A stretch of DNA of 64,000 nt, from NCBI GenBank assembly GCA_964370735.1, contig CAYJLC010000006.1, positions 1-64,000 of the forward strand. The letters run 5' to 3'. Below the pieces are notes generated by a model. That model had not been told where the DNA came from. It did no database searches and worked only from the letters and a program-made list of their open reading frames with translations. Origin of the DNA: CAYJLC01 sp964370735. Its GTDB lineage: Bacteria; Bacillota; Clostridia; Oscillospirales; Butyricicoccaceae. How positions within the stretch are numbered: position 1 is the stretch's first letter; each line of letters starts with the position of its first letter. This document shows positions 24,119-33,377 of the stretch, in pieces. Position numbers and translations under genes: made by a program.

Positions 24119-25555
24119 ATGGCGAATTTAATGGGGGTTACAAACCCTGTACCCGTATATGACAGTGTAACAAATAGAGTTCAAAGTCCACAAGACAAAC
24201 CTACCGATCCTAATATTAGCAATGTTGTAGATACATCTAAAGTTATTAGGGCAGATGGCAAAACAGAACAACAGGGAGCAAATAATAATCTAAACAGCAA
24301 TATTTTGAAATTTGATTCTAATTTGCAGGCGTTTTTTAGTGAACTGCAAAATGCACCTGACGTCGCAGAGGAGCTTACGAAAGCTATTTTATATATGAAA
24401 GATGTTGTGTCTACTCCTGGGATTAATGAGGGGGTAGCGTCTGAGGTAAATGAATTTTTGAAATTCATCGAAATGGACGAGGGTAAACTTGCAGAATTTT
24501 TCAAAGGACAAATGGGCACATCAAATAGATTTGAGGGTGCTTTGTTTGACCTTTTAAGACAAGCTTATTCGAAAATGCAAAACAATGGAATTAGAGATAA
24601 TATTTTAAATTTCATGAAAAAGTACAGTGATTTTTCATCAGGCAAGCATATTGAGGGAAATATGCTATCAAGATTAAAGCAAATTTCTGATTATATCCCA
24701 AAGAGTTACGCAGACAGGCTTTTAAATTTAGTTGGAACATTAGAAGAGGCTATGAGAGATGGCAACAAGCCAGATGCTTTAAAAATTGTTCAACGAAACA
24801 TACTTCCTTTTTTGGCAAATTATGTCGAAAAAAGTCACGATATGGGGAAATCTAGGACACTTCTTAGCATGTTTATGCTAGATGTTGCTAGATATGAAAA
24901 CGGAAATGTCGACGGAATGCTTAGCAATTTAAGACAATTAGGTGCTTATGGAGATATGCTTTCGCCACTAGCAAACATAAACGAAAACGCACTTTTAACT
25001 ATTCTTAATAGCGGGAAATATCAGCAAGCAGTAGTAACAGATACTTTCGCAGAGAAATTCGCACTTATGACGAGTCGTGCACTAAATGGACACCTAGGAA
25101 TGGAAGGTAGAGAAACTTTTTTAGAACTTATGCGCTCGATACTCATTAATGAGAGTGTTTATATGCCACTTAAACATTTTATGTTGCCTATGAATTTCAA
25201 TGGCAATTTGAATTACTCGGAATTTTGGGTAGACCCAGATGCCGAAGGCGATAAAAAAAGCGACGACAGTATAGACAAAAAAATTCAGTTTTTATTTAAA
25301 ATGGACATAGCATCGCTAGGTTTTCTAGAAATGACTATCGCATCGTATAAAGACGGTGTGGATTTACAGGTTTTTGCACCAGAAGGACTTTCCGACAATA
25401 AAAAAATTGTAATTGAAGATATCAAAGATATACTTGCAAGAAATGGTGTTAAACCGAAACATGTAGACGTTGAGGAGCTTATAGAGCCAAAGGCGCTTAC
25501 AGATGTGTTTCCAAATTTATTTGAAGGGAAGAGTAGCATAAATGTCACAATCTAA
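24119..25555 (+). CDS. FliK-like protein of unknown role (YlqG type)
   Basis: A 478-residue protein that I do not recognise over its full length. The N-terminus (1-60) is polar and low in structure. The middle is helical. The C-terminal 90 residues (IQFLFKMDIASLGFLEMTIASY to the end) resemble the FliK C-terminal domain pattern: L/D-x-x-x-LG-x-x-x-V/M-x-I, then a helix. The last codons overlap a gene for a free FlhB C-terminal domain. FliK C-terminal domains act on FlhB-C during hook-length switching, so the pairing supports the assignment; Bacillus ylqG-ylqH is a comparable pair. No signal peptide or membrane helix. RBS AAAAAGG. Confidence is high for a real gene, moderate for the family. Confidence 0.7.
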   Translation: MANLMGVTNPVPVYDSVTNRVQSPQDKPTDPNISNVVDTSKVIRADGKTEQQGANNNLNSNILKFDSNLQAFFSELQNAPDVAEELTKAILYMKDVVSTPGINEGVASEVNEFLKFIEMDEGKLAEFFKGQMGTSNRFEGALFDLLRQAYSKMQNNGIRDNILNFMKKYSDFSSGKHIEGNMLSRLKQISDYIPKSYADRLLNLVGTLEEAMRDGNKPDALKIVQRNILPFLANYVEKSHDMGKSRTLLSMFMLDVARYENGNVDGMLSNLRQLGAYGDMLSPLANINENALLTILNSGKYQQAVVTDTFAEKFALMTSRALNGHLGMEGRETFLELMRSILINESVYMPLKHFMLPMNFNGNLNYSEFWVDPDAEGDKKSDDSIDKKIQFLFKMDIASLGFLEMTIASYKDGVDLQVFAPEGLSDNKKIVIEDIKDILARNGVKPKHVDVEELIEPKALTDVFPNLFEGKSSINVTI

Positions 25556-25844
25556 TAAAGCACAAAAAGCTGTCGCTATAAAATACGATGGAATGAATAG
25601 TGCACCAGTAATTATTGCGTCGGGCATGGGTAATTTAGCCGAAAAAATCGTGGAAGTAGCCGTTTCGAACGGTGTGCCTATATACGAGGACAACTCGCTT
25701 GCAACTATGCTAGCGCAAATGCAACTCGGCTCGCAAATTCCAGAGGAACTTTATAATGCAATAGTAGAAATTTATATATACTTTTTGAAATTTGACCCAA
25801 ATGACCCAGAAAAATACAGAAGAGAAAGAGGCAAAGGAGTATAA
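25542..25844 (+). CDS. Free-standing FlhB C-terminal domain protein (FlhX/YlqH type)
   Basis: A 100-residue cytosolic protein matching the C-terminal domain of FlhB. AVAIKYDGMNSAPVIIASG and SQIPEELYNAIVEIYIYF align with AVALRYKQDVDKAPLVLAKG and RPIPEEFYGAVAEVLVYL of the full FlhB in this window. It begins just after the point where FlhB cleaves itself and has no NPTH site, so it mimics the cleaved fragment. Known homologues can substitute for or modulate FlhB-C in some bacteria. The start overlaps the preceding gene by 14 bases, giving tight coupling with the FliK-like protein. Confidence 0.85.
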   Translation: MSQSNKAQKAVAIKYDGMNSAPVIIASGMGNLAEKIVEVAVSNGVPIYEDNSLATMLAQMQLGSQIPEELYNAIVEIYIYFLKFDPNDPEKYRRERGKGV

Positions 25845-25847
25845 GAT

Positions 25848-26411
25848 ATGAAATACAAATATATGGTTATAGACAGTTTAGAGCGTAGATTAGGATATGG
25901 AACGACAGATGATGGCCCGACGGAGCCAGTGTTTAGATTGGAATTTTCTAACAAAGATTTGGCAAATGTTTTGGAACATAAATATGTTGTGCTTGAAGCA
26001 AGTCACAATAAGGCACTTGTTATTGAAGGTAAAATTATCGAAAATCGTGGCAATGTTGTCTATATTAAATGCACAAAACTTAGAGATAATTTAAGAGTGC
26101 CTGTTAGTTTTGATTCTTATGTGTATGCAATTTCAGAAGATTGGAAAGGACGCGCGAAAATAAAAAGCGTTGACCTTAGTTGTGGGGGAATGTCGTTTAT
26201 TTGTGAAAGAAAACTAAAACTTGACGAAGAAATAGAAGTAACAGTGCCAATTTCGCATACTGTGCTTGTTTTAAAGATGAAAATCATAAGAATTTTTGAA
26301 AAAGATGAAAAAGTTTACGCGGCGACTTTTTACGATATGGTGCACGACGAAGAAGTTTTAACGAGGGAAGCGGTGTTTAATTTACAGCTGCAAAATCGAG
26401 TTAACAAATAG
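25848..26411 (+). CDS. PilZ-domain c-di-GMP-binding protein
   Basis: A 187-residue protein with a PilZ domain in about residues 75-180. The c-di-GMP-binding RxxxR is Arg79-Arg83 (RDNLR), and the (D/N)xSxxG motif is DLSCGG at 109-114. The first 75 residues are beta-rich and resemble the YcgR N-terminal domain in position. YcgR-like proteins slow or steer flagellar motors when c-di-GMP is bound. Its place between flagellar genes suggests such a role, by inference. It follows the FlhB-C gene by three bases and ends the three-gene operon. Confidence 0.88.
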   Translation: MKYKYMVIDSLERRLGYGTTDDGPTEPVFRLEFSNKDLANVLEHKYVVLEASHNKALVIEGKIIENRGNVVYIKCTKLRDNLRVPVSFDSYVYAISEDWKGRAKIKSVDLSCGGMSFICERKLKLDEEIEVTVPISHTVLVLKMKIIRIFEKDEKVYAATFYDMVHDEEVLTREAVFNLQLQNRVNK

Positions 26412-26852
26412 TTAACAATATGCATATTTTGATTTAACGTTAACTATTATAAAACTTTGAAAAACTAAGTATTAGTTACATATGCGAAACTATATATTAA
26501 TAAATTATGAAAAAACAAAGTTGCTAACTTGTAGCAGTTGCTTAAAATTAAAAAAGCTAACTCGACGATATATAGGCAATGTGTACAATGTATCAAAAAT
26601 GTCAAGAAATTAAATTTTCAAAAAAAAATCTTAGGAAAGTTAAAATAAATAATGCATTTTGACGAAAAATAGCGACACATAAACTTATATTTTGTGCAAT
26701 TGGTGTATAGCAAAATGGCTAATAGTGGTTTATAATTAATGTATAGTAAAAAATAAAGTGAATTTTTGTGTCTTTTGTCAAAAATTGGCGGTTTTATCCA
26801 AAAAAAGGTTACAATACAATTTAAGTGTTCATCACTAAAGGGAGGTATTCTA
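26412..26852. other. 441-base gap upstream of the fla/che operon
   Basis: This is the longest intergenic region in the window and very AT-rich. An inverted repeat AATAGTTAAC/GTTAACTATT (26407-26416 with 26439-26448, 22-base loop) overlaps the PilZ stop and may be a weak terminator. A sigma-D-like -10 GACGATAT (26564-26571) has TAAA 17 bases upstream (26543-26546). A sigma-A-like element is at 26708-26736. No convincing ORF, tRNA or known small RNA was recognised. Confidence 0.55.
26708..26736 (+). promoter_or_regulatory. Candidate sigma-A promoter of the fla/che operon
   Basis: A consensus -10 TATAAT (26731-26736) with a weak -35 TAGCAA (26708-26713) at 17 bases. It is 117 bases before the flgB start. 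The long leader and poor -35 suggest regulation or an activator. Confidence 0.4.
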
Positions 26853-27236
26853 ATGAGTATTTTATCTACTAATAATATGGCGATGCTAGAGAGGTCGGTG
26901 GATTTTCTATGGGCTAAGCAGTCGGCAATACTTGACAATATAGCCAACGCTGAAACGCCTGGATATCAAAAAAAGGTCGTGACATTTGAAGAGTCTTTAA
27001 AAGATTCTATTGAAGGCGCCCTAGTAGGTGAAAACAAAGTTAGAAATGCAATCGGTGCTATTAATGATGCTGATATTGTAATAGATGTGGCAGACGAAGC
27101 TACTAGAGTAGATGAGAACGGAATTAACATAGTAGAACAAAATATAGAACTTACTAGAAATGCCTACCAAATGCAATACGCGTTTGATGCGATTTCTAGC
27201 GACTTCCAAATTCTTAGAACAGCAATTAGGGGGTAA
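26853..27236 (+). CDS. flgB: Flagellar proximal rod protein FlgB
   Basis: First gene of the fla/che operon; FlgB is the rod subunit nearest the MS ring and is exported by the flagellar type III system. 127 residues: LDNIANAETPGYQKK is the rod-family N-terminal signature and the C-terminal coiled helix is ELTRNAYQMQYAFDAISSDF. The frame is open from 26766, but GGGAGG six bases before the ATG at 26853 and the family's usual N-terminus fix the start. Confidence 0.95.
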   Translation: MSILSTNNMAMLERSVDFLWAKQSAILDNIANAETPGYQKKVVTFEESLKDSIEGALVGENKVRNAIGAINDADIVIDVADEATRVDENGINIVEQNIELTRNAYQMQYAFDAISSDFQILRTAIRG

Positions 27237-27238
27237 TT

Positions 27239-27673
27239 ATGGCTTTTTTAAATTCTATCGATGTTGTAGGTTCGGGGCTTACAGCGCAAAAACTTAGACT
27301 AGATGTGATTTCAGAAAATATCACAAACCTTAATACAACAAGAACCGAAGAAGGCGGAGCATATAGAAGAAAGTTAGTTGTTTTTGAAGAAAACGAAAGC
27401 AATTTTGCAAGTATTTTAAATGAAAAAAATATGCAAGCTTCTGGTGGTGGCGTAAGTGTCACTGAAATAGTAGAAGACCCTTCGGACTTAAAAGTGCAGT
27501 ATGACCCAACGCATCCAGATGCAAACGAAGATGGGTATGTAGAACTACCGAATATAGATTTAGTTAAAGAAATGGCAGATGCTATGGCCGCAAATCAAGC
27601 GTTTTCGGCTAATGTATCTGCGTACAACGTTTTAAAAGAAATGATTGCTAAAGGGTTACAAATTGGCAAATAA
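27239..27673 (+). CDS. flgC: Flagellar proximal rod protein FlgC
   Basis: Rod subunit stacked on FlgB, exported by the flagellar type III system. 144 residues with SGLTAQKLRLDVISENITNLNTT near the N-terminus (rod/hook family signature). The FlgC-type YDPTHPDANEDGYVELPN follows, then the C-terminal helix AANQAFSANVSAYNVLK. It starts two bases after flgB, with a ribosome site (AGGGGG) inside the flgB end. Confidence 0.96.
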   Translation: MAFLNSIDVVGSGLTAQKLRLDVISENITNLNTTRTEEGGAYRRKLVVFEENESNFASILNEKNMQASGGGVSVTEIVEDPSDLKVQYDPTHPDANEDGYVELPNIDLVKEMADAMAANQAFSANVSAYNVLKEMIAKGLQIGK

Positions 27674-27717
27674 ACTTAAATTAAATTGAGTTTTTAGAAT
27701 ATATAGGAGAAGTTTAT

Positions 27718-28014
27718 ATGGAATTTAGAGAAATATCAGGTATTTCGTCCGCATTTGGCACCACAAACGAAATTTCAAACGAAAGTACGAGCAGTAATTT
27801 ATTTGCTGATGTATTCAAAAGCGCTATCGACAATGTTAAAGAAACTGACGCTGACAAAAACGAGCTTCAATATCTATTGTCAATCGGAGAATTAGACAAT
27901 CCAGCAGAGCTGACTATCGCACAAACAAAGGCTGCGACTTCTGTTGAGTTATTAGTAGAACTTAGAAGTAGAGCGCTAGAGGCATATAATGAAATTATGC
28001 GTATTAGTTTATAG
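27718..28014 (+). CDS. fliE: Flagellar hook-basal body protein FliE
   Basis: Small adaptor joining the MS ring to the rod. 98 residues: a variable serine-rich first 30, then the conserved helical part FADVFKSAIDNVKETDADK. The C-terminal AQTKAATSVELLVELRSRALEAYNEIMRI follows, with the LxxxRxxxLxAYxEIMxM pattern of FliE. GGAG lies about seven bases before the ATG. Confidence 0.95.
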   Translation: MEFREISGISSAFGTTNEISNESTSSNLFADVFKSAIDNVKETDADKNELQYLLSIGELDNPAELTIAQTKAATSVELLVELRSRALEAYNEIMRISL

Positions 28015-28036
28015 GTAAAGAATTTCGGAGGTTACG

Positions 28037-29641
28037 GTGCAACAGAAAATTAAAGGATATTTTGATGTGGCAAAAAGTTGGTGGGCATCTCTATCAAAAA
28101 AGATTAAGTCAATGTTTGCAGGTATTCTTGCTGTTATGCTAATTGCACTTGCTATTGTATTATATTTGAATTTTAATAAAGAGTATTCGGTGCTTTTTAC
28201 AGGATTAAATAATACAGATGTAACACAGGTTGTTTCATATTTATCGAGCAATGGTGTTACGGATTATAAAATAGAGGGTGATGACACTGTTTTAGTGTTA
28301 AAAGAAGACGAGGCAAGGCTTAAAGCAGAACTACTTATTCAAGGCTATCCAAACTCAGGTTATGGATATTCAACATACTTGGATAATGTAAGTGCGCTGA
28401 CGACGGAAACAGAGAGAGAAACTTTGTTTTTAATATCGCTTCAAGAGCAAATGGCGAGCGTAATCGAGTATTTTGATGGCGTTAAAGACGCAAACGTAAT
28501 GATAGAGCCAGGTTCTGACAATACTTATGTATTAGATAGTGCAAACAAAACAGACGCAACGGCAGCTGTTATTGTTGAAATGGAAAACGGTCACAATTTA
28601 AGCGAACAATATGCACAGGCGATTAGGCAGCTGATAAGTCATAGTGTTGAAGGTCTTGAAATTTCAAACGTTAGCATTTCAGATACTTATGGTAATACAT
28701 ATTCAGAACTTGATAGCTCATTTGCAGATATCGAAAATGTTTCAGAGTTAAAATTACAACTAGAAGAAAGAACAAACAATTCAATAAAAACAAATATTAT
28801 GACTGTTTTAGAGCCACTTTTTGGCAGAGAAAACATTCGTATCAGCGTTAATAGCGTTGTAAATGTAGACAGAAGTTTTGCCGATTCAACTGACTATTCT
28901 ATCGAAGAATGGCAAGAAGACGGCAAAGGAATTATCGGTCAGATAATCTATGACCAAGAAATTGTCAGAGATTCAGAAACGGCAGGCGGAATAGTTGGAA
29001 CAGAGGAAAATGCAGATATAAACGACTATGTCGAAGACGGAATTCCGATAGACGGATCCGAATCAGTTATCCATAACTCTGGCGAAACTAATTATGCTGT
29101 CGACCAAACAAATGAACAAGTCGAGCGTTTAGCTGGAAAAATCGAAGATGTTATGGTTTCTGTAACAATAAATCATACAGCAGCTGGAAGTATCGACGAA
29201 GATATGCTATATCCTCATATAGCAAGAGCCGCTGGTATTTCGGACGAAAACCAAGCAGATAAAATCAATGTATTTATCGCACCATTCTTCCAAGAAGAAG
29301 GCGACAGTGAAGTTACATTACCAGACGGAACTCAACTAGAGGGATGGATGCTTTATGCAGTTATTGGTGCAGCGGCATTTGTAATTTTATTAATAATCAT
29401 AATAATTATAGTAGCGTCAGTTAAGAGAAAGAAACGCAAAAAACGCGAAGCTCAAGAGGCGATTTTACAAGCAGAACAAGCGCATCTTGGTGCGAGTGTT
29501 GCCGAGTGGAGCGAAGTTATGGGTGACAATCAACCTCAATCGAACGATGTCATTGTTAGAAATGAAGTTCGTAAGTTTGCAAAAGACCATCCAGAAGTTG
29601 CAGCTCAAATGCTTAAAAACTGGTTAAGAGAGGTGAAATAA
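28037..29641 (+). CDS. fliF: Flagellar MS-ring protein FliF
   Basis: Forms the MS ring in the cytoplasmic membrane, on which the export gate and C ring assemble. The 534-residue protein has a first membrane helix at about 25-45 and the YscJ/FliF ring-building domains (YSVLFTGLNNTDVTQVVSYL; the RLKAELLIQGYPNSGYGY segment). A variable middle region follows, then a second helix (about 433-455, rich in Ile), and a C-terminal FliG-binding tail AAQMLKNWLREV. The start is GTG, with GGAGG about six bases upstream. Confidence 0.96.
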   Translation: MQQKIKGYFDVAKSWWASLSKKIKSMFAGILAVMLIALAIVLYLNFNKEYSVLFTGLNNTDVTQVVSYLSSNGVTDYKIEGDDTVLVLKEDEARLKAELLIQGYPNSGYGYSTYLDNVSALTTETERETLFLISLQEQMASVIEYFDGVKDANVMIEPGSDNTYVLDSANKTDATAAVIVEMENGHNLSEQYAQAIRQLISHSVEGLEISNVSISDTYGNTYSELDSSFADIENVSELKLQLEERTNNSIKTNIMTVLEPLFGRENIRISVNSVVNVDRSFADSTDYSIEEWQEDGKGIIGQIIYDQEIVRDSETAGGIVGTEENADINDYVEDGIPIDGSESVIHNSGETNYAVDQTNEQVERLAGKIEDVMVSVTINHTAAGSIDEDMLYPHIARAAGISDENQADKINVFIAPFFQEEGDSEVTLPDGTQLEGWMLYAVIGAAAFVILLIIIIIIVASVKRKKRKKREAQEAILQAEQAHLGASVAEWSEVMGDNQPQSNDVIVRNEVRKFAKDHPEVAAQMLKNWLREVK

Positions 29642-29643
29642 AT

Positions 29644-30735
29644 ATGGCTAAAGAAGTTAAAGGCAAAGAGAAAGAAACTCCAGCCGTTGAAGAAAAACCT
29701 CAAAAAGACTATATTGAAGAAATGTTAGCATCAATAGCACACCTAGACCCTGCCCAAAAAGCTGCAACCGTAATTGTTTCTTTAGGGGTAGAAAACGCGT
29801 CGGAAATATATAAATTTATCGAACCAGAAGAAGTTGAAAAACTGACTCTTCAAGTAGCTAAATTATCATATTCAGACCCGAAAACAACAGAGGGAGTTTT
29901 AACCGAATTTTATAGAATGTGCCTTGCAAATCAGGCTGTCACTGAAGGTGGTATCGGATATGCAAGAGATGTTTTAGAAAAGGCATTTGGCAGAGAAGTT
30001 GCAGATGAGCTTTTAAACTCGGTTAATAAAAACCTTGTTACAAGAGAGTTTGACTTTTTATCAAAGGCAGACGACCGTTCGTTATTTTCTGCACTTCAAC
30101 ACGAAAGAGCGCAAACTATTGCACTTGTTTTATCGTATGTCGACCCAGAAAAAGGCGCTATTGTTATCGAACAACTTGATATAGACAAACAAGCGAAAGT
30201 TATGGAAAATATAGCGAGCATGGAAAGTGCATCGCCAATGGCTGTTAAAATAATCGAAGAAGAGATGTCGAAAAGATTCTCAAGCATTGTTACTACGAAG
30301 AATATCGATATCGGTGGTATCGACTATGTTGCAAGCATTATGAACAACTTAGATCGTTCAAGCGAAAAAAGAATTTTCGACCACTTATTCTCATACAACG
30401 AGGAACTTGCAGAAGAAATCAGAAAAAGAATGTTTACATTCGAAGACATTGTTACAATGGACGACCGTTCAGTGCAACGTTTTGTGCGTGATTGTGACGT
30501 TCGTGATTTGGTACTTGCGCTTAAAGCTGCAAACGCAGACGTTGCAAACAAACTATTTACAAATATGTCTTCTCGTATGGCAACAAGCATAAAAGACGAC
30601 CTAGAAATCACAACAAATGTTCGTATAAAAGACGCAGAAGAAGCGCAACAGCGTATTGTTTCTATTATTCGTACGCTTGAAGAACAAAACGAACTTGTAA
30701 TTATGAAAGGTGGAAAGGACGAGATAATTGCCTAG
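29644..30735 (+). CDS. fliG: Flagellar motor switch protein FliG
   Basis: The C-ring component that contacts the stator and generates torque. 363 residues, with a charged N-terminal extension of about 30 residues. Then come the FliF-binding domain (KAATVIVSLGVENASEIYKF), the armadillo middle domain with the EHxQ-like HERAQTIALVLSYVDPE, and the C-terminal torque domain with FEDIVTMDDRSVQRFVRDCD. The charged torque helix residues are present. It starts three bases after fliF and overlaps fliH by eight. Confidence 0.96.
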   Translation: MAKEVKGKEKETPAVEEKPQKDYIEEMLASIAHLDPAQKAATVIVSLGVENASEIYKFIEPEEVEKLTLQVAKLSYSDPKTTEGVLTEFYRMCLANQAVTEGGIGYARDVLEKAFGREVADELLNSVNKNLVTREFDFLSKADDRSLFSALQHERAQTIALVLSYVDPEKGAIVIEQLDIDKQAKVMENIASMESASPMAVKIIEEEMSKRFSSIVTTKNIDIGGIDYVASIMNNLDRSSEKRIFDHLFSYNEELAEEIRKRMFTFEDIVTMDDRSVQRFVRDCDVRDLVLALKAANADVANKLFTNMSSRMATSIKDDLEITTNVRIKDAEEAQQRIVSIIRTLEEQNELVIMKGGKDEIIA

Positions 30736-31567
30736 TATATTTAAAAGTTTTTTAAAACCACAAGCAAGTAATTACGTTTTTAAAGATGCAGACGATATTT
30801 CTTTAGAAAATGACGAAGATATTGTCGATGTCGAAGATAAATTAGATTTAGGCAATGCTTTTGCAAAAGAATTAGAAAGGGCAGAAAAAGCAGAGAAAAA
30901 ATCTGCCCCTTTAAAAGAAGTTTCTGTCGCAGAAAAAGAACTTAGTTTTGCAAAGATACAAGCGGAAAAAATCATCGAAGATGCAAAAACAAAGGCAGAA
31001 GAGATGTATAAAAACGCATTAGAAAGCGCTAGGGAAGAAATTGATATCGCAAAAGACGCAGCGACTGCCGAAGGTTATCGCACTGGTTATTCAGAAGGGC
31101 TTTCAAAAGCAAGCGTTGAGGCTAAAAGCTATCTTGATGATATGCAAAAAAAGCAGGCGATTGAGATTAAAAAATTCCTAGAAAAAGCATCTTACGAAAA
31201 GGAAAATATGGTAGATGCTGCCTATAACGATATGTGCGATTTATGCATATCGGTTGCAGAAAAAGTTATCCATGTTAGCCTAAAAAGTAGCAAAGCTGTC
31301 ATAACTCGTATGATTTTAGTGGCGACAGAAAAGCTGAAACGCAAAGAATGGGTTAGAATTTATATCGGTGGTGTAGACACAAAATATGTAGCCGAGGTAA
31401 CGCCTGAACTTATGGCGAATTTAGCGAGTGTTTCAGACCATATCAAGGTAATACCTATGGGTGGAAATGAAAAAGGAACATGCATAATCGAAATGCCAGA
31501 CGAGGTAATCGATGCATCTGTTTCAACGCAATTACAAAATATTAGATCAATTTTAAATGATAGATAA
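30728..31567 (+). CDS. fliH: Flagellar assembly protein FliH
   Basis: Regulator and stator of the FliI export ATPase. 279 residues: an acidic N-terminal part, a long lysine/glutamate coiled coil (about 60-155), and a C-terminal globular domain (about 160-279). The latter includes VAEKVIHVSLKSSKAVI and KVIPMGGNEKGTCIIEMPDEVIDAS, typical of FliH/YscL. The start is TTG, eight bases inside the end of fliG, so translation is coupled. The N-terminal half has little sequence conservation in the family. Confidence 0.9.
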   Translation: MPSIFKSFLKPQASNYVFKDADDISLENDEDIVDVEDKLDLGNAFAKELERAEKAEKKSAPLKEVSVAEKELSFAKIQAEKIIEDAKTKAEEMYKNALESAREEIDIAKDAATAEGYRTGYSEGLSKASVEAKSYLDDMQKKQAIEIKKFLEKASYEKENMVDAAYNDMCDLCISVAEKVIHVSLKSSKAVITRMILVATEKLKRKEWVRIYIGGVDTKYVAEVTPELMANLASVSDHIKVIPMGGNEKGTCIIEMPDEVIDASVSTQLQNIRSILNDR

Positions 31568-31572
31568 ATGGG

Positions 31573-32883
31573 GTGCTTGCAATATTTAGAAATGCTATAA
31601 ATCAGCTCAAGAACATAGAAACTGTGAGCCATATAGGGAAAATTGAAAATATTGTCGGCATGTCTATTGAAGCGTCTGGTGGAAGGGCTGCTATTGGCGA
31701 TATATGCCATATTTATAGCGACGAAGTCGGAAGCCAAGTCATGGCGCAGGTAGTTGGTTTTAAAAAAGATAGAATTCTTTTGATGCCGTATTCGAATATG
31801 AATGGTATTTCTGCTGGAAATTTCGTGAGAAACACCGGCAAAAGACTAACATTAAATTTAGGAAATTTCCTAAAAGGTAGGGTTATTAACGCCTTAGGCG
31901 AACCTATCGATGGAAAAGGCGCATTTTCTGGTGGGCAATCTTATTGCGTTGAAGCTGGAAACTATATAAACCCACTTTCAAGACCGCCTATTCGTGAGAA
32001 AATTGAATTTGGTGTAAAAGCCATCGACAGTATGATTACCATAGGAAAAGGTCAGCGTATTGGTATTTTTGCAGGTTCTGGTGTTGGTAAATCGACGCTT
32101 ATGGGCATGATTGCAAAAAATGTTAAGGCTGATATAAACGTAATTGCACTTGTCGGAGAGCGTGGACGTGAGGTTTTGGAATTTATCGAACGTGATTTAG
32201 GACCAGAAGGCATGGCAAGGTCAGTTTTAGTAGTAGCAACATCCGACCAACCTGCAATGCTAAGACGAGAATGCCCGTCGGTTGCGACTGGTATTGCCGA
32301 ATATTTTCGCGACCAAGGACTAGATGTACTTCTTATGATGGATTCGCTTACGCGTTTTGCGATGGCTCAAAGAGAAATTGGACTTGCAGTAGGTGAGCCT
32401 CCAGTTGCAAGGGGGTACACACCGTCTATTTATGCAGAACTTCCGAAACTTCTAGAGCGAAGCGGGAATTTTTCCAAAGGTTCAATCACTGGTGTATATA
32501 CTGTTTTGGTAGAGGGTGATGACACAAATGAGCCTATTGCCGATACAGTTCGTGGTATTTTAGATGGACATATTGTACTTTCAAGAAGACTAGCTCAGGC
32601 AAATCATTTTCCGGCTATCGATGTTTCAGGAAGTATTTCAAGGCTTATGGCAGAAATTGTTTCCGAAGACCATAAAAAATTAGCCTCAGAAGTTAGAAAT
32701 GTTTTAAGTACTTACGAAAAAAATGCCGACTTAGTTACAATTGGTGCATATAAAGCAGGGACAAATCCAAAACTAGACTATGCACTAGGTAAAATAGATA
32801 ATATCAACAAATTCTTGACACAAGGAACAAACGAAAGATTTTCTTATGATGAAAATTTAGATAAATTAAGAATTCTTTTGTAG
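31573..32883 (+). CDS. fliI: Flagellar export ATPase FliI
   Basis: This hexameric ATPase delivers and unfolds substrates at the flagellar type III gate. The 436-residue protein is homologous to the F1 beta subunit: Walker A GIFAGSGVGKSTLMGM, Walker B DVLLMMDSLTRFAMAQREIGLAVGEPP, and the FliI signature RGYTPSIYAELPKLLERSGN. The start is GTG at 31573 with no clear Shine-Dalgarno, five bases after fliH; coupling is likely. Length is normal for the family. Confidence 0.96.
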   Translation: MLAIFRNAINQLKNIETVSHIGKIENIVGMSIEASGGRAAIGDICHIYSDEVGSQVMAQVVGFKKDRILLMPYSNMNGISAGNFVRNTGKRLTLNLGNFLKGRVINALGEPIDGKGAFSGGQSYCVEAGNYINPLSRPPIREKIEFGVKAIDSMITIGKGQRIGIFAGSGVGKSTLMGMIAKNVKADINVIALVGERGREVLEFIERDLGPEGMARSVLVVATSDQPAMLRRECPSVATGIAEYFRDQGLDVLLMMDSLTRFAMAQREIGLAVGEPPVARGYTPSIYAELPKLLERSGNFSKGSITGVYTVLVEGDDTNEPIADTVRGILDGHIVLSRRLAQANHFPAIDVSGSISRLMAEIVSEDHKKLASEVRNVLSTYEKNADLVTIGAYKAGTNPKLDYALGKIDNINKFLTQGTNERFSYDENLDKLRILL

Positions 32884-32911
32884 TTTATAAGTATAAGAAA
32901 GGTGACGATTT

Positions 32912-33346
32912 ATGAAAAAGTTTGAGTTTACGCTAGACACAGTGCTAAACTATAAACAACAGGTTTTTGATGGAGTTAGAAACGAGTATGCAATAATTAC
33001 TGATAAGGTTTCAAAACAAGAGAAAAGATTAGATAATGTCAACAATCAATACAAAAGTTTAAATCAAAAATACAACGAGCAAGCGACAAAGGGCATTTCC
33101 GTAGCTTGGGCGAGTTCCTTTTCCTCGGGACTGCGTGTTTTAGAGAAAGATATTAAAAGAGAAGAGCATATTTTAGAAGGTTTTAAACGTGAAGCGGATA
33201 TTAAGCAAGATGAAATGATTGAAGCTAAAAAAGAAACTCAAACTTTAGAAAAATTAAAAGAAAATCGACTGGAAGATTATAATAAGATGGTTCAAAAAAA
33301 CGATGAACTTGCGATTGACCAGCTTGTATCTATGAGAAGAATTTAA
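32912..33346 (+). CDS. fliJ: Flagellar export chaperone FliJ
   Basis: Small coiled-coil stalk protein of the FliHIJ export ATPase complex. 144 residues, almost wholly helical, with the FliJ start KKFEFTLDTVLNYKQQ and the conserved aromatic-Leu pattern. Charged heptads follow (EKRLDNVNNQYKSLNQKY). RBS AAAGGTGA. Identity rests on length, coiled coil and position between fliI and fliK. Confidence 0.9.
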   Translation: MKKFEFTLDTVLNYKQQVFDGVRNEYAIITDKVSKQEKRLDNVNNQYKSLNQKYNEQATKGISVAWASSFSSGLRVLEKDIKREEHILEGFKREADIKQDEMIEAKKETQTLEKLKENRLEDYNKMVQKNDELAIDQLVSMRRI

Positions 33347-33377
33347 TTAAAATTAAGGTTGAAAGGAGGTGAAATGT

